From NCBI RefSeq assembly GCF_000734895.2, contig NZ_CP011383.1:1-64000 (forward strand): a stretch of 64,000 bases of DNA, written 5' to 3'. Source of the stretch: Calothrix sp. 336/3. GTDB taxonomy: Bacteria > Cyanobacteriota > Cyanobacteriia > Cyanobacteriales > Nostocaceae. Below are positions 25,398-34,117 of this stretch, piece after piece. Below the pieces are notes generated by a model. It did no database searches. It was not told where the DNA came from and saw only the letters and a list, made by a program, of their open reading frames with translations. Within the stretch, counting starts at the first letter, position 1, and each line of letters starts with the position of its first letter. The translations under genes and the position numbers were made by a program.

Positions 25398-26837
25398 GAT
25401 TCGTGACAAGTTAAGGTTTTTGAGGTTTTGTCAAGAGCAGTATAGAGGGACTCAAAAAGCTGAGAAACTAGTAATAGTGCATCTTTTGGTTCAAAATCAT
25501 GCCAACCAAAAAACCGAGAAACCCTGACCATGTTCGTCGTCGAAACACCCCACTTGCGGATAATGAAGCAATAAGCGAACACTTAAAAAATTTGCTGAGT
25601 CCAGCAATATACGCTCAAAGTGCCTATTATCGAAGCCTTGGATTACGCGACCGTATACTTAATCTGTCATTAATGGTTGCAGCGATGTTAACTGTGATTT
25701 GGCGGCAAGTAGCATCAGTACATGAACTAACTCGAATGTTGGAGCAGGAGGAATTGTTATGGGGTAAAGCTGTTAAAGTATCACAGCAGGGGTTGTCACA
25801 GAGGTTTCTCAGTTTTCCAGCAGAACTATTTGAACGAGTGTTTCACGATTTGTTACCATTGTTGAAATCGCGTTGGCTTCTTCGCGAAAAACGAACCCTA
25901 CCAGCAGCAGTCAAATATGCCAAGAAGCATTTTGTGAATATATGGATTGCGGACGGGTCAACACTCGAAGCTTTATTTCGTAAATTAGATAGTTTAAAAG
26001 ATGTTCCACAAGGTAAGTTAGCCGGCAAAATATGTACAGTGATTGATTTGTTAACACGATTACCCGTACAAGTTTGGTTTCATACTAATCCCTTAGCACA
26101 TGATACTAATTTTCTCGATGATTTAATTAATATTGCTAGTGCTAAAACCTTGCTAGTTCTCGACCGTGGCTTTTATGATTTTGGTTTTTTCTTGCGCTTG
26201 ATTGCCAAACAGGTTGATTTTATTACTCGCATCAAATCAAATGCAGTATTTGATGTTGAGCGAATTTTCAGCTACGACTACACACTTCGAGACCGGATAA
26301 TTTCCTTCAACACAGAGGATAAACACCAAAAAATATTACGTTTACGTCTCATTGAAGTCAAGCAAGGCAAGACTTGGTATGCCTATGTTACTTCAGTTTT
26401 AGATCCTCAAATTCTTCCACCTTATGTCGTTGCCGATCTTTATGCGAAACGATGGAGAATCGAAGAGGCATTTAATACTGCCAAACGCTTGCTGGGGTTA
26501 AGTTATCTCTGGACAGGTTCTGTCAATGGTGTCAAGCTTCAAGTTTGGGCAACTTGGTTATTTTATGCAGTTTTAATCGACCTTGCAGATGCTGTTGCTG
26601 ATGAAATAGCCCTCCCGTTTGAACGCATTTCTTTAGAGATGATTTTTCGTGGGCTTTACCATTTTAATCATGCTTATAACAAGGGTCGAGCAACCGATCC
26701 AGTTTTATTTTTTGCTGCTCCAGAGAACAAAAACCTTGATGTTGTTAAGACAATACGAAAAGAGCCTCAAACCCTTGACTTATCGCCTTTTCCTTTACCC
26801 TTGACAATTCCTGCTTTTCCTTAACTTGTTACTAATC
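25398..26837 (+). mobile_element. IS4-family insertion sequence, copy 2 (1440 bp)
   Basis: The ends, length and transposase match copy 1. The 9-bp duplication GTTGTGGAG is at 25389-25397 and 26838-26846. The element is inserted in dnaB in the same direction as the gene. Confidence 0.97.
25499..26824 (+). CDS. IS4-family transposase (copy 2)
   Basis: The 441-residue product is identical to that of copy 1 and has all catalytic motifs of the IS4 family, including the Y-R-E-K signature YAKRWRIEEAFNTAK. It is an intact gene whose start lies about 100 bases inside the element. Confidence 0.95.
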   Translation: MPTKKPRNPDHVRRRNTPLADNEAISEHLKNLLSPAIYAQSAYYRSLGLRDRILNLSLMVAAMLTVIWRQVASVHELTRMLEQEELLWGKAVKVSQQGLSQRFLSFPAELFERVFHDLLPLLKSRWLLREKRTLPAAVKYAKKHFVNIWIADGSTLEALFRKLDSLKDVPQGKLAGKICTVIDLLTRLPVQVWFHTNPLAHDTNFLDDLINIASAKTLLVLDRGFYDFGFFLRLIAKQVDFITRIKSNAVFDVERIFSYDYTLRDRIISFNTEDKHQKILRLRLIEVKQGKTWYAYVTSVLDPQILPPYVVADLYAKRWRIEEAFNTAKRLLGLSYLWTGSVNGVKLQVWATWLFYAVLIDLADAVADEIALPFERISLEMIFRGLYHFNHAYNKGRATDPVLFFAAPENKNLDVVKTIRKEPQTLDLSPFPLPLTIPAFP

Positions 26838-27466
26838 GTTGTGGAGTTTAATTAGTAATTTTGGACAGTACTTTGGTTGTAACTTAAATTCCTTTAGAAG
26901 CGATCGCATTCGTAGACATCGAGCCGGACTAGAACCTTTAGCTAGTTGGGAATTTGAGAACATAGCAAAAATTGTTGGTATTGCTTCAGAACTGCCACTG
27001 TACATCAATGATGACCGGGGTATCACTGTATCTGGAATTGCTTCTGAATGCCGCCAAATTTTGGCTCGTGAGGGCAAGTTAGGGCTAGTTGTAGTAGATT
27101 ATCTGCAATTGATGGCAGAGGACAATGGAGGCAATCGGAGTTACGAATTAGGGGATGTTGCCAGGGGATTATACAAGATGGCAGGGGAACTTGATGTTCC
27201 GGTATTGGCACTTTCGCAAATCTCCAGGGGAGTTGAGGGTAGGCAAAATAAGCGTCCGATGATGAGCGACCTCAGCCAATCGGGAATCCTAGAAATGGTT
27301 GCAGACAACATCATTTTGGCTTACCGGGATGAGTACTACAACTCAGATACCGTTGACCGGGGATTGTTAGAGCTAATTATAGCGAAAGCAAGACATAGCG
27401 CAACTGGTACAGCCTCGGTACTGTTCGATAAATCCTACGGAATTATCAAAAACTTGCAGCGATGAG

Positions 27467-27771
27467 ATGAACTCAGATACTTTTGATGCCTCCAAGATTG
27501 GTTTAGACAAATGCAATTACTACGACACCTATGCTTATTTAGTGGCATCTGAGCATTTACCGTGGCTGCAAAGCAAACTGGGGGAATACAGACAACTCAA
27601 CTTGTGGAAATCAATCCCAACGCCCAAAGAGTCCTCAAATACCATTTCCCAGATATTCCCATCCACTCAGACATCCGAGACTATTATCCCCAACCAGGAG
27701 AATTTGAACTCATCACCTTGGGTTTCCCCTTCTTTTTTACTACCCCAACTCACATAAGCCGTTTAGTATAA
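27467..27771 (+). pseudogene. Small frame joined to a Dcm-type C5-methyltransferase remnant
   Basis: A short frame begins at ATG 27467, one base after the dnaB stop. From about 27600 another phase reads TTQLVEINPNAQRVLKYHF and DIPIHSDIRDYYPQPGEF up to LGFP, which is the region between motifs II and IV of cytosine-C5 methyltransferases; the catalytic Pro-Cys that should follow is lost. The rest of the gene is missing. A single frameshift would join the two frames. Confidence 0.6.
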
Positions 27772-27807
27772 AGAATAACTGATTATTACTAAAAAACTGT
27801 ATAGTAG

Positions 27808-28011
27808 ATGCTGCTAGAGGATTTGACCAAGGGAGCAACAGTTAAAGGCATATTGCCCAACCAGGTGGTTACAGTTGTTGACGTAAAATGGTTTGGCTCT
27901 GATGTCGTTGAATTAACATACAAGGACGCTGGCGGTCGTCCAGGGAACGAACTGCTGTATCACTGCTCGACTAGGGTTAAGAGGCAATCGCGCAAGTGGC
28001 ATCATTTGTAA
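27808..28011 (+). pseudogene. N-terminal fragment of a large helicase-like protein
   Basis: The first 50 residues, LEDLTKGATVKGILPNQVVT and DVKWFGSDVVELTYKDAGG then GNELLY, match the opening of large SNF2/DEAD-type helicase proteins common on cyanobacterial islands. The frame is lost directly after LLYH, and an end of repeat D follows at about 28038-28072. Only the start of the gene survives. Confidence 0.6.
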
Positions 28012-28400
28012 GGGTTTCAGGTGTGTTTACGTTTCTTAATATAGTTGGGTTTATTCTCACCGACTTACTTATCCTGAAATTATCTACTCCTGTTTTTGTC
28101 TCACCACTTTTATTTACCAGTATATTTACCGCTTCTTTACTGCGGATAATTGGCTGTATTTTTAGGTTAGGTTATTTGGCTCAATCTTAGTAAGTAGAAC
28201 GGCTTAAATAATTCACGCTATGTCATTGCGAATGAAACGTTCGCGTAGCGTGTCGCTTTGCGACTCAGTGGAATGTTCGCGTAGCGTGCCGTAGGCTCTA
28301 GCAATCGCAACGGTTTTGACGATTTTACAATCTGTTACATAGTTAGGTTTATTCTCACCGACTTACTTAACTACTTTTTGGTACAGTGATGCTTTGTTAA
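28012..28400. other. Repeat region upstream of the Dus gene
   Basis: A solitary right end of repeat D lies at about 28038-28072 and a full copy at 28193-28367, flanked by TA (28191-28192 and 28368-28369). No gene is supported. The Dus promoter must lie in the repeat or in the 48 bases after it. Confidence 0.75.
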
Positions 28401-28415
28401 TTGCTCTTCATCTTT

Positions 28416-29435
28416 ATGTTCCAGATATCGCTCCCCCAATCGCTACATCCAGACTTACCCCTTACGGCTCTTGCTCCAATGCAGGATGTGACAAACCTCT
28501 GGTTCATGAAGGTCATCGCCCACTATGGTAGTCCTGACTACTTCTTCACCGAGTATTTCCGTGTGCATGATACTTCACGGCTCAATCGTAGCATTTTGGC
28601 AGCAATCACCGAAAACGATACGGGGCGACCTGTTTTTGCTCAAATGATTGGCGAAAGCATTCCCGACTTGGTAAGAACAGCACGGGAACTCTGTCGCTAT
28701 GACATAGCTGGAGTTGACTTGAATATGGGTTGTCCAGCACCTAGAATCTATCGCAAAAATGTTGGGGGTGGATTACTGCGAGAACCTGAAAAAGTGGATC
28801 GGATTTTAGGAGAACTACGTTCTACAGTGAACGATCGACCTTTGACCGTCAAGATGCGCGTAGGTTTTGAAAATACAGATAACTTTTACGAAATTTTAGA
28901 TATCATCAATTGCCACAGCATTGATTTACTAAGTTTGCATGGTCGCACGGTGAAAGATATGTATCACGGAGAAGTGAAGTATAATTTGATTGCTGAAGCG
29001 GTCAGGCGGGTTGATTGTCCAGTTCTTGCCAATGGCAATATCAACTCTGCCACAATAGCCAAACAAGTGCTTTCTCAAACGGGCGCGGCGGGTGTGATGG
29101 TAGGACGTTGGGCGATTGGGAATCCTTGGATTTTTAATCAAATTCGGCAGGCTTTGCGAGGAGAAGCGATCGCACCCGTTCCTTTAGTAGAGGTACGCAA
29201 CTATATTGATCGTTTATGGCAAACCCCTAATTTGGAAACTATACCAATGAGTTCACGTGTTGGCTACCTGAAAATGTTCCTCAATTACATTGCGGTCTTG
29301 GTTGACGCTGAAGGTGATTTTCTGCGGTTGATGCGAAAGACACAAACCGAGGTTGAGTTGCTTAACTTGTGCGATCGCATCCTCCTTGCCGATAGTAACG
29401 AAAACTTAGCCAATTCAACTGACTCAAGCTTATAA
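28416..29435 (+). CDS. dus: tRNA-dihydrouridine synthase
   Basis: A 339-residue TIM-barrel flavoenzyme that reduces uridines in the tRNA D-loop. It has the opening TALAPMQDVTN, the catalytic-cysteine motif GVDLNMGCPAPRIY (Cys in GCP), KMRVGF, and the FMN phosphate-binding NGNI and GVMVGRWAIGNPW blocks. It is close to the DusC-like group. The start at ATG 28416 is preferred to a TTG at 28401. This is a housekeeping-type function in an accessory region, so it is either a paralogue or evidence that the region is chromosomal. Confidence 0.93.
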   Translation: MFQISLPQSLHPDLPLTALAPMQDVTNLWFMKVIAHYGSPDYFFTEYFRVHDTSRLNRSILAAITENDTGRPVFAQMIGESIPDLVRTARELCRYDIAGVDLNMGCPAPRIYRKNVGGGLLREPEKVDRILGELRSTVNDRPLTVKMRVGFENTDNFYEILDIINCHSIDLLSLHGRTVKDMYHGEVKYNLIAEAVRRVDCPVLANGNINSATIAKQVLSQTGAAGVMVGRWAIGNPWIFNQIRQALRGEAIAPVPLVEVRNYIDRLWQTPNLETIPMSSRVGYLKMFLNYIAVLVDAEGDFLRLMRKTQTEVELLNLCDRILLADSNENLANSTDSSL

Positions 29436-29788
29436 CTCACCGTTCGCCCATTTGAAATCGAGTTAGAAGAAAGCTGAGCGATTGAATCAGGGTTATACGC
29501 TTTAATTCAAATGTACTATCGTCCCATTTTTATGTGATAAACCTACGGTCAGCGAAGCTATCGCATGAGTATATTTCATATCATGTTCGGGTAATTAGTT
29601 ACGATATAAAGTTTGCAGAGTTGTTATATTCCAAAATATCAGCGTTATTTTTATCGTAAGTGTTCAAGCGAACATGATATCAAACATCTGTATGTTTAAA
29701 CGTCTAGGTTGAAGGCGATAAACCTACGGTCAGCGAAGCATTGCCAGCCTTGATATGCAATATTGTTTTCAAATAACACTACCCCTAT
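29436..29788. other. Intergenic with an inverted-repeat element
   Basis: The ends ATATCATGTTCGGGTAATT (about 29578) and TCAAGCGAACATGATATC (about 29664) are inverted and enclose about 105 bases. GATAAACCTACGGTCAGCGA occurs twice, at about 29536 and 29719. No gene is present. Confidence 0.6.
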
Positions 29789-30427
29789 CTAAATACTGTT
29801 AGCGAAGTTGTATTTGCCTCCGCGCTCAAGCGCACGTTTGTAAGCAGGTCGTGCATGGATGCGCTCAAGAAATCCCTTAATCTTTGGTCGGTTATCTACC
29901 TCAGTAGCATTTGTGGCAAGCATTTCCAAGGGAAAGCTCATTTGAATATCGGCGGCGGTGAATTCCTCACTCACGAACCATGTATTATTGCTGAGTTCGC
30001 TTTCGATGTAATCAAAATGAAGCTGAATCTGGGGTGCTATGAATGCGCTCATTGCGTCACTATCTCCTATGCCAAAATTCTCGAAGATAAGCTTGAGTAG
30101 CAGTGGTGGCATTGCCGAACCTTCAGCATAGTGCAGCCAATAAGTATAGCGCAGATGTTCTGGTATACTGGGTGCTGGTATTAACCGACCGTTGCCGTAG
30201 GTATTCACTAAGTATTCTACAATAGCACCTGACTCGGCAATTGTAAGGTCTGCATCTGTAATTACAGGTGACTTACCGAGTGGATGAACTTGACGCAGCG
30301 ATGCTGGTGCTAACATCGTTTTTGGATCTCGTTCGTAGTATTTCAGTTCGTACTCAATACCTAATTCTTCAAGTAGCCATAGCACGCGCTGCGATCGCGA
30401 GTTGTTGAGATGATGGACAACGATCAT
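29789..30427 (-). CDS. Glutathione S-transferase family protein
   Basis: A 212-residue cytosolic-type GST. The thioredoxin-like N-domain reads VHHLNNSRSQRVLWLLEELG with the active-site Ser/Asn region at residues 8-12, and the glutathione-contact motif ESGAIVEYL at about 66-74 follows a cis-proline segment GKSPVI. The helical C-domain has FTAADIQMSFPLEML. It should conjugate or reduce small electrophiles. It stands alone and is complete. A second, exported-looking GST-like protein is encoded at 36504. Confidence 0.92.
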   Translation of the reverse strand: MIVVHHLNNSRSQRVLWLLEELGIEYELKYYERDPKTMLAPASLRQVHPLGKSPVITDADLTIAESGAIVEYLVNTYGNGRLIPAPSIPEHLRYTYWLHYAEGSAMPPLLLKLIFENFGIGDSDAMSAFIAPQIQLHFDYIESELSNNTWFVSEEFTAADIQMSFPLEMLATNATEVDNRPKIKGFLERIHARPAYKRALERGGKYNFANSI

Positions 30428-30523
30428 AAAATGTTTTCCTAGAAGTAAATTCTTTGTGACTTTTTAATCTCTCGACTAATTTTCAACTAATTTAGCTGAT
30501 ATCCTATCCCTCTGAAGGCTGGA

Positions 30524-30640
30524 ATGTAAGTGATTACAGGGCTTAATCTCCAGTTGTAAATGCCAAATCTATCGGCTACGTGTTCCCCATAGGTCAATGT
30601 AAGTGATTACAGGGCTTAATCTCCAGTTGTAAATACTCAA
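30524..30640. repeat. Direct repeat of about 40 bp
   Basis: AATGTAAGTGATTACAGGGC and the next 20 bases (through CTCCAGTTGTAAAT) occur twice, starting near 30524 and 30596. The spacing is 72 bases. No coding function is seen. Confidence 0.75.
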
Positions 30641-30654
30641 ACCCGCAAATTATT

Positions 30655-30974
30655 AGACTTGTTGCAAAAGTCGAAAAGTTGTGGATATCATTCTGTATCT
30701 TGCGGCTTAAGTAGGTCGGTGTGAAAATTTCAATGTATGTCATTGTGAATTAAACGTAAGCTTCGCTATACTGCGTAAACGCGTAGCGTGTCGCTTTGCG
30801 ACTCAGTGAAATGAAGCAACCGCAACGGTTTTGTCAACTTTACATTCTGTTACATAGTTAGGTTTATTTTCATCGACTTACTTACTGTAGGGTATACAAC
30901 GCAGTGTACAAAGAATCTCAAGAGATATTTCCTTTCGCTCAACATGAAATTTCAAGCATTTCTGCAAGAAGTCT
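30655..30974. repeat. Repeat C interrupted by repeat D (30710-30882)
   Basis: The outer element matches the uninterrupted copy at 41873-42018, with ends AGACTTGTTGC and GCAAGAAGTCT. Repeat D sits inside it, and the TA at its insertion site is duplicated (30708-30709 and 30883-30884) while the uninterrupted copy has it once. This is a direct record of transposition of repeat D with a TA duplication. Confidence 0.9.
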
Positions 30975-31040
30975 ATTGATGCGATCGCACCGTGAGCTTG
31001 CTTTGTTTCTAGAATTGTTTCTTGCATTAACGAACTGAGT

Positions 31041-31304
31041 ATGGGAACAAGACCAGCGATCGCGTCAGCTAAGCGTAGCTTTATCGCATTCCTTACCCTC
31101 GGTGCTACCCGTAAATTTCAGCTGCGTCCAAACAACGCCGGGAAACCCACAGATTTTTGGTTAGAACATGGCAGTTTATTGCTAATGCAGGGATACCAAG
31201 AAGGTTGGGTACACCAAGTACCGAAAACCTCAAAACTTATAGGTGAGCGTATTAACCTGACTTTTCGCCCCCACGTTAATGGCAAAACTAAAGACTATGA
31301 TTAA
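31041..31304 (+). pseudogene. C-terminal half of AlkB-type 2OG/Fe(II) dioxygenase
   Basis: The frame contains LGATRKFQLRPNN, LEHGSLLLMQGYQEGWVHQV and ERINLTFRPH. These are the C-terminal motifs of AlkB-family DNA/RNA demethylases, including the second metal His (in VHQV) and the 2-oxoglutarate Arg (in RINLTFR). The N-terminal half with the HxD metal motif is missing, and repeat C lies upstream. About nine extra residues (SAKRSFIAF) come from a short palindromic insertion in frame. Confidence 0.75.
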
Positions 31305-31333
31305 ATAGCACTGTTATGCTAATAATTCACCAA

Positions 31334-31579
31334 ATGTCCGCGATACAAAAGCTACTAGAGGAAAAAAACTGGAATATCTCACAGCTTGCTGTAGCCTATG
31401 GAAAAGCTGAATCTCCAGGGATTTCCGATGAGGAAGCTATAAAAAAATATGGCTCAATCATGAGAAAAGTAGTAAAAAATCCAGAGGATACCAAACACAA
31501 AATCGTTCAGAAGGTGGTAGAAATCCTCGGTGGTAGGCTAGTGGTAAAAATTGATAGAACAGATGAACTACCACTCTAG
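31334..31579 (+). CDS. Small HTH-like protein, 81 aa
   Basis: The N-terminal segment MSAIQKLLEEKNWNISQLAV resembles the first helices of a Cro/CI-type HTH, followed by a lysine-rich middle and a short beta-like C-terminus VVEILGGRLVVKI, like small phage-type repressors. An ATG at 31316 would add six residues. It precedes another HTH gene and the second O-like initiator on the same strand, so it is likely part of that module's control. Confidence 0.6.
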   Translation: MSAIQKLLEEKNWNISQLAVAYGKAESPGISDEEAIKKYGSIMRKVVKNPEDTKHKIVQKVVEILGGRLVVKIDRTDELPL

Positions 31580-31696
31580 GTAAATCGTCTAATTTCCAAT
31601 ATTCCACTTCCCCGGTTGTTTCATCTAAATTGTCACAAAAACTATAAACTCATGGTATTCAAAATCGGATTTTTTGTAAACCTTAAGTGTACAATA

Positions 31697-32011
31697 ATGA
31701 GTATAAATAGTAAGGATAAGCTGATGATTTCCTTAAAGTATGTAGACAAGCTGAAATGGAGTCCGGAGCTAGGTAAGCGCCTACAGGAATTACGTGGTGA
31801 TATAAGTATGCGAGCCTTAGCAGAAAAGGTTAGTAGCCTTGGCTTGAACTGTAGTCATCAATATATCTATAAACTAGAAGATGGCAGAGCTGAAGCAGTT
31901 AGTACTGATATCATTGTGGCAATATGCAAGGTACTAGGAACCGATTTTAAAGTTCTTTTCCCATCGGCATACTTAGATATTTCTCATCTTTTAGCCCAAG
32001 ATTGCATCTAA
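31697..32011 (+). CDS. XRE-family HTH regulator, about 104 aa
   Basis: The central part is a Cro/CI-type HTH: LGKRLQELRGDISMRALAEK (about residues 25-44), then the recognition region and YKLEDGRAEAVSTDIIVAIC. Alternative starts are ATG 31697 and ATG 31724. It lies 87 bases before the O-like initiator, on the same strand. It probably controls copy number or lysogeny-like switching of module 2. Confidence 0.8.
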   Translation: MSINSKDKLMISLKYVDKLKWSPELGKRLQELRGDISMRALAEKVSSLGLNCSHQYIYKLEDGRAEAVSTDIIVAICKVLGTDFKVLFPSAYLDISHLLAQDCI

Positions 32012-32045
32012 AGTGCCTACTTTTGGTTGTCAAAAAGTAACAAAA

Positions 32046-32073
32046 ACCCCGCCCTGTTGAAGAGGTGCGGGGA
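32046..32073 (-). terminator. GC hairpin with T-run on the minus strand
   Basis: CCCCGC and GCGGGG form a stem. Read on the minus strand it is followed by TTTTTGTTACTTTTTG, the form of an intrinsic terminator for transcription coming from the initiator side. Read on the plus strand there is no T-run after it. It may stop antisense transcription entering the HTH genes. Confidence 0.5.
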
Positions 32074-32098
32074 AGTAAATCTTATTAATACCTTAATC

Positions 32099-32998
32099 AT
32101 GACACATCTACCACTTCCTGAGCGAACCGATAGCCAAAAAGTTGTCGGAGGATTTTACCCTTTACAAAAACAAGAGCTAATTGCTCTAAGACAAGCCAAA
32201 CTGATTAACAATGTGGCTTACGTTCATTTAGCTCTGCGCTACGAGAATCCATTCTGCGATCGCCCGATTGAAATTGTCGCCAAGGAATTTGCCCTGCGGT
32301 GGTTGCTTCCAGAAAGCAGTCTCTACGAAGCACTAGGTAAACTCAGAAAACTAGAAGCCATTATTGTTAAGGCTGGTAAACTGTTAGTTCAATGGGCGCA
32401 TTCTCAACAAGAGTCTGATTCTGAGAATCCAGAATTGATTACGGAATCCCAGAATGAATTACAAGATGTCATAACAGATTCTGAAATTCCAGAAAATCAG
32501 TGCCCGAAACCTTTGCTAGAAAAGGATTTCATCTCCCCTCAGACTATTCAAACTATTCAAACCAACAAGACCAGGGCAGTAAGTGAAAAAAATGCCGAGG
32601 AAACTGCACCAACTGATGTCACTCCTAAGTTACCATCACCACAACAAACTCAAACTTCCGCCCAAAAGGATGACTTTCAAATTCCCCAGGATTTACAAGG
32701 GAAATTACAACAATTAAATATACCCCTAGATACAAGGGTCAGAACCGCTTTGAGCAACCATGACCTTTCCCAAGCCTATGGAGCATTAGCACACATCGAG
32801 CGTACCTGGGAAACTATCAATAATCCACGTAGCATATTCCTATTCCAAATCAGTAGACAACCAGTGGAACCCATGGGAACAAGACTGCCTGTCAAAACCG
32901 CAGCAGATTGGCAATGGGACTTGGAATATATCAAACGAATGTACCCAACTACCTGGCAAGAAGCTGCTGCCTATTTTGGGGTAGAGGTATTTCCATGA
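32099..32998 (+). CDS. Second lambda-O-like initiator with internal repeat array
   Basis: A protein of 299 residues starting MTHLPLPERTD. The N-terminal domain (about 20-100) has a winged-helix look: FYPLQKQELIALRQAK, then FALRWLLPESSLYEALGKLR. The linker at about 105-135 is encoded by a 20-bp-period repeat. The C-terminal part ends in a compact domain (WQWDLEYIKRMYPTTWQEAA). It is not close in sequence to the module 1 initiator but has the same plan. Its stop overlaps the next gene's ATG (ATGA), so they are coupled. Confidence 0.7.
   Translation: MTHLPLPERTDSQKVVGGFYPLQKQELIALRQAKLINNVAYVHLALRYENPFCDRPIEIVAKEFALRWLLPESSLYEALGKLRKLEAIIVKAGKLLVQWAHSQQESDSENPELITESQNELQDVITDSEIPENQCPKPLLEKDFISPQTIQTIQTNKTRAVSEKNAEETAPTDVTPKLPSPQQTQTSAQKDDFQIPQDLQGKLQQLNIPLDTRVRTALSNHDLSQAYGALAHIERTWETINNPRSIFLFQISRQPVEPMGTRLPVKTAADWQWDLEYIKRMYPTTWQEAAAYFGVEVFP
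32417..32496 (+). repeat. Intragenic iteron-like array, 20-bp period (module 2)
   Basis: GATTCTGAGAATCCAGAATT (32417), GATTACGGAATCCCAGAATG (32437) and GATTCTGAAATTCCAGAAAA (32477) are spaced by 20 and 40 bases; the row at 32457 is degenerate. GATTCTGAGAATC is a palindrome around a central G. The period is not a multiple of three, so the pattern is under selection as DNA. It is a candidate origin. Confidence 0.75.
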
Positions 32999-33982
32999 GC
33001 GGACTATTCGATGACCAACCGAATAATCAGTTGATGCCATCTGATACTCTATCAGTCGAAGTCGTTCAACCCGAACAACAAACTCTTGAAGAACAGCGCG
33101 AGCCTCTTTCACAAGAGGAACTTCACTTACGCCTACACCTGGAGCGCAAAGTAGAACGGGCATTCTATGAAGCTGGTAAGGCTTTGCAGTCATTGAGGGA
33201 TAGGCGATTGTACCGTTCTACACATAAGAACTTTGAGGAATACTGCCGTGATAGATTTGGGTTTGAGCGTCGCCATCCTTACAGGTTAATTGACGCTGCG
33301 GATGTTGTTGATAACCTTGCTCAAATGTGTCCCAATGGTTTACAAATCTTACCCACCAGTGATACCAATTCGTAATTCGTAATTCGTAATTAAGAAAGTC
33401 TTATCTGGTCAGACTTTCAGGGTTTGTATCTGTTTCACTATTTTCGTGAAATGGTATGAGCGCCAAGTTAGACCCCTCACTAAACTAGAACCTGAACAAC
33501 AGCGAGAAGTTTGGCAACAGGCAGTGACCGCAGCTGGTGGTAAATTACCTTCAGGTCGCATTGTTCAAGATATTGTGCAGCGCATCATAGAACGTACCAG
33601 AGCGCCTAATCCTTACCATCTGGGAGAAATATGCTTGATTCAGCCAAAGGATAACCCAGAGTTGCGAGGGAAAAGCGGCTGCTGGGGTGTGATTACTTAT
33701 GTGGGATAGTACGTTTGTGCTATACAGTGTGGGGATGGTCACTATACAGCAAAAGTCGAGCATTTGAAATCACTGGAATTACTGGAGGAAGATTGCAAAT
33801 TCATGGAGCAGTTGTGTATGCGACTGCGGCGGTTACATGAAGTGGCTGGACGTGATGAAGCAGTGGATTGGCTGTTGCAGGGTTTGGGGAAGCAAGCCAA
33901 GCCATATCTGTCTTCGTTGCAAGCAAAATTGTTGGCGGTAGTGGAACGGGAGTACAAACTTGAACCCAAGCACAATATGTAG
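32995..33982 (+). pseudogene. Replication/partition-associated gene broken by a MITE and a stop
   Basis: The N-part encodes MSGLFDDQPNNQLM and a ParB/DUF3102-like region (LERKVERAFYEAGKALQSLR, then FEEYCRDRFGFERRHPYRLI). At 33361 repeat A is inserted; removing 97 bases restores PTSERQVRPLTKLEPEQQ. Further on, an in-frame TAG (33707-33709) separates EICLIQPKD from AKVEHLKSLELLEEDCKF, after which the same frame runs to 33982. Without the insert the gene has 297 codons. The family occurs beside replication genes on cyanobacterial plasmids; it is now dead. Confidence 0.8.
33363..33456. mobile_element. MITE-like repeat A, copy 4, inside a gene
   Basis: The ends TACCAATTCG and TTTTCGTGAAATGGTA match the other A copies. 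TGA is present on both sides (33360-33362 and 33457-33459), consistent with a 3-bp target duplication. The insertion is 97 bases including the duplicate and shifts the frame. Confidence 0.85.
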
Positions 33983-34117
33983 ATACTCAAGTATCCAAGT
34001 ATTCGGTAGAGGTATGCAAACAAGCTATATGCCAACCAGCGATCGCCTTTGGCACTGCACAGAGTGTGATAGCACTCGCCTACGCCCAAGCGAGCGCTAT
34101 AGGGTTAAATCACTAAA

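Larger units (their letters stand above)
24670..27465 (+). pseudogene. dnaB: Replicative DNA helicase DnaB, split by IS4-family copy 2
   Basis: The first part (24670-25397) has the DnaB N-domain (PPQNIEAEEAILGGIMLDP) and Walker A VAGRPSMGKSAIAMNLALQ. The second part (26847-27465) has LVVVDYLQLM (Walker B), LALSQISRGVEGR and the C-terminal KARHSATGT. The IS sits between them with 9-bp duplication GTTGTGGAG. Removing the IS and one duplicate restores an exact frame of 448 codons plus stop. The helicase would have been loaded by the upstream initiator. As read here it is inactivated. Confidence 0.95.

Noticed and set aside
24670..27465. Intein or group II intron in dnaB
   Set aside because: DnaB is a common intein host, but the inserted 1440 bases have IS ends, a 9-bp duplication and a DDE transposase gene.
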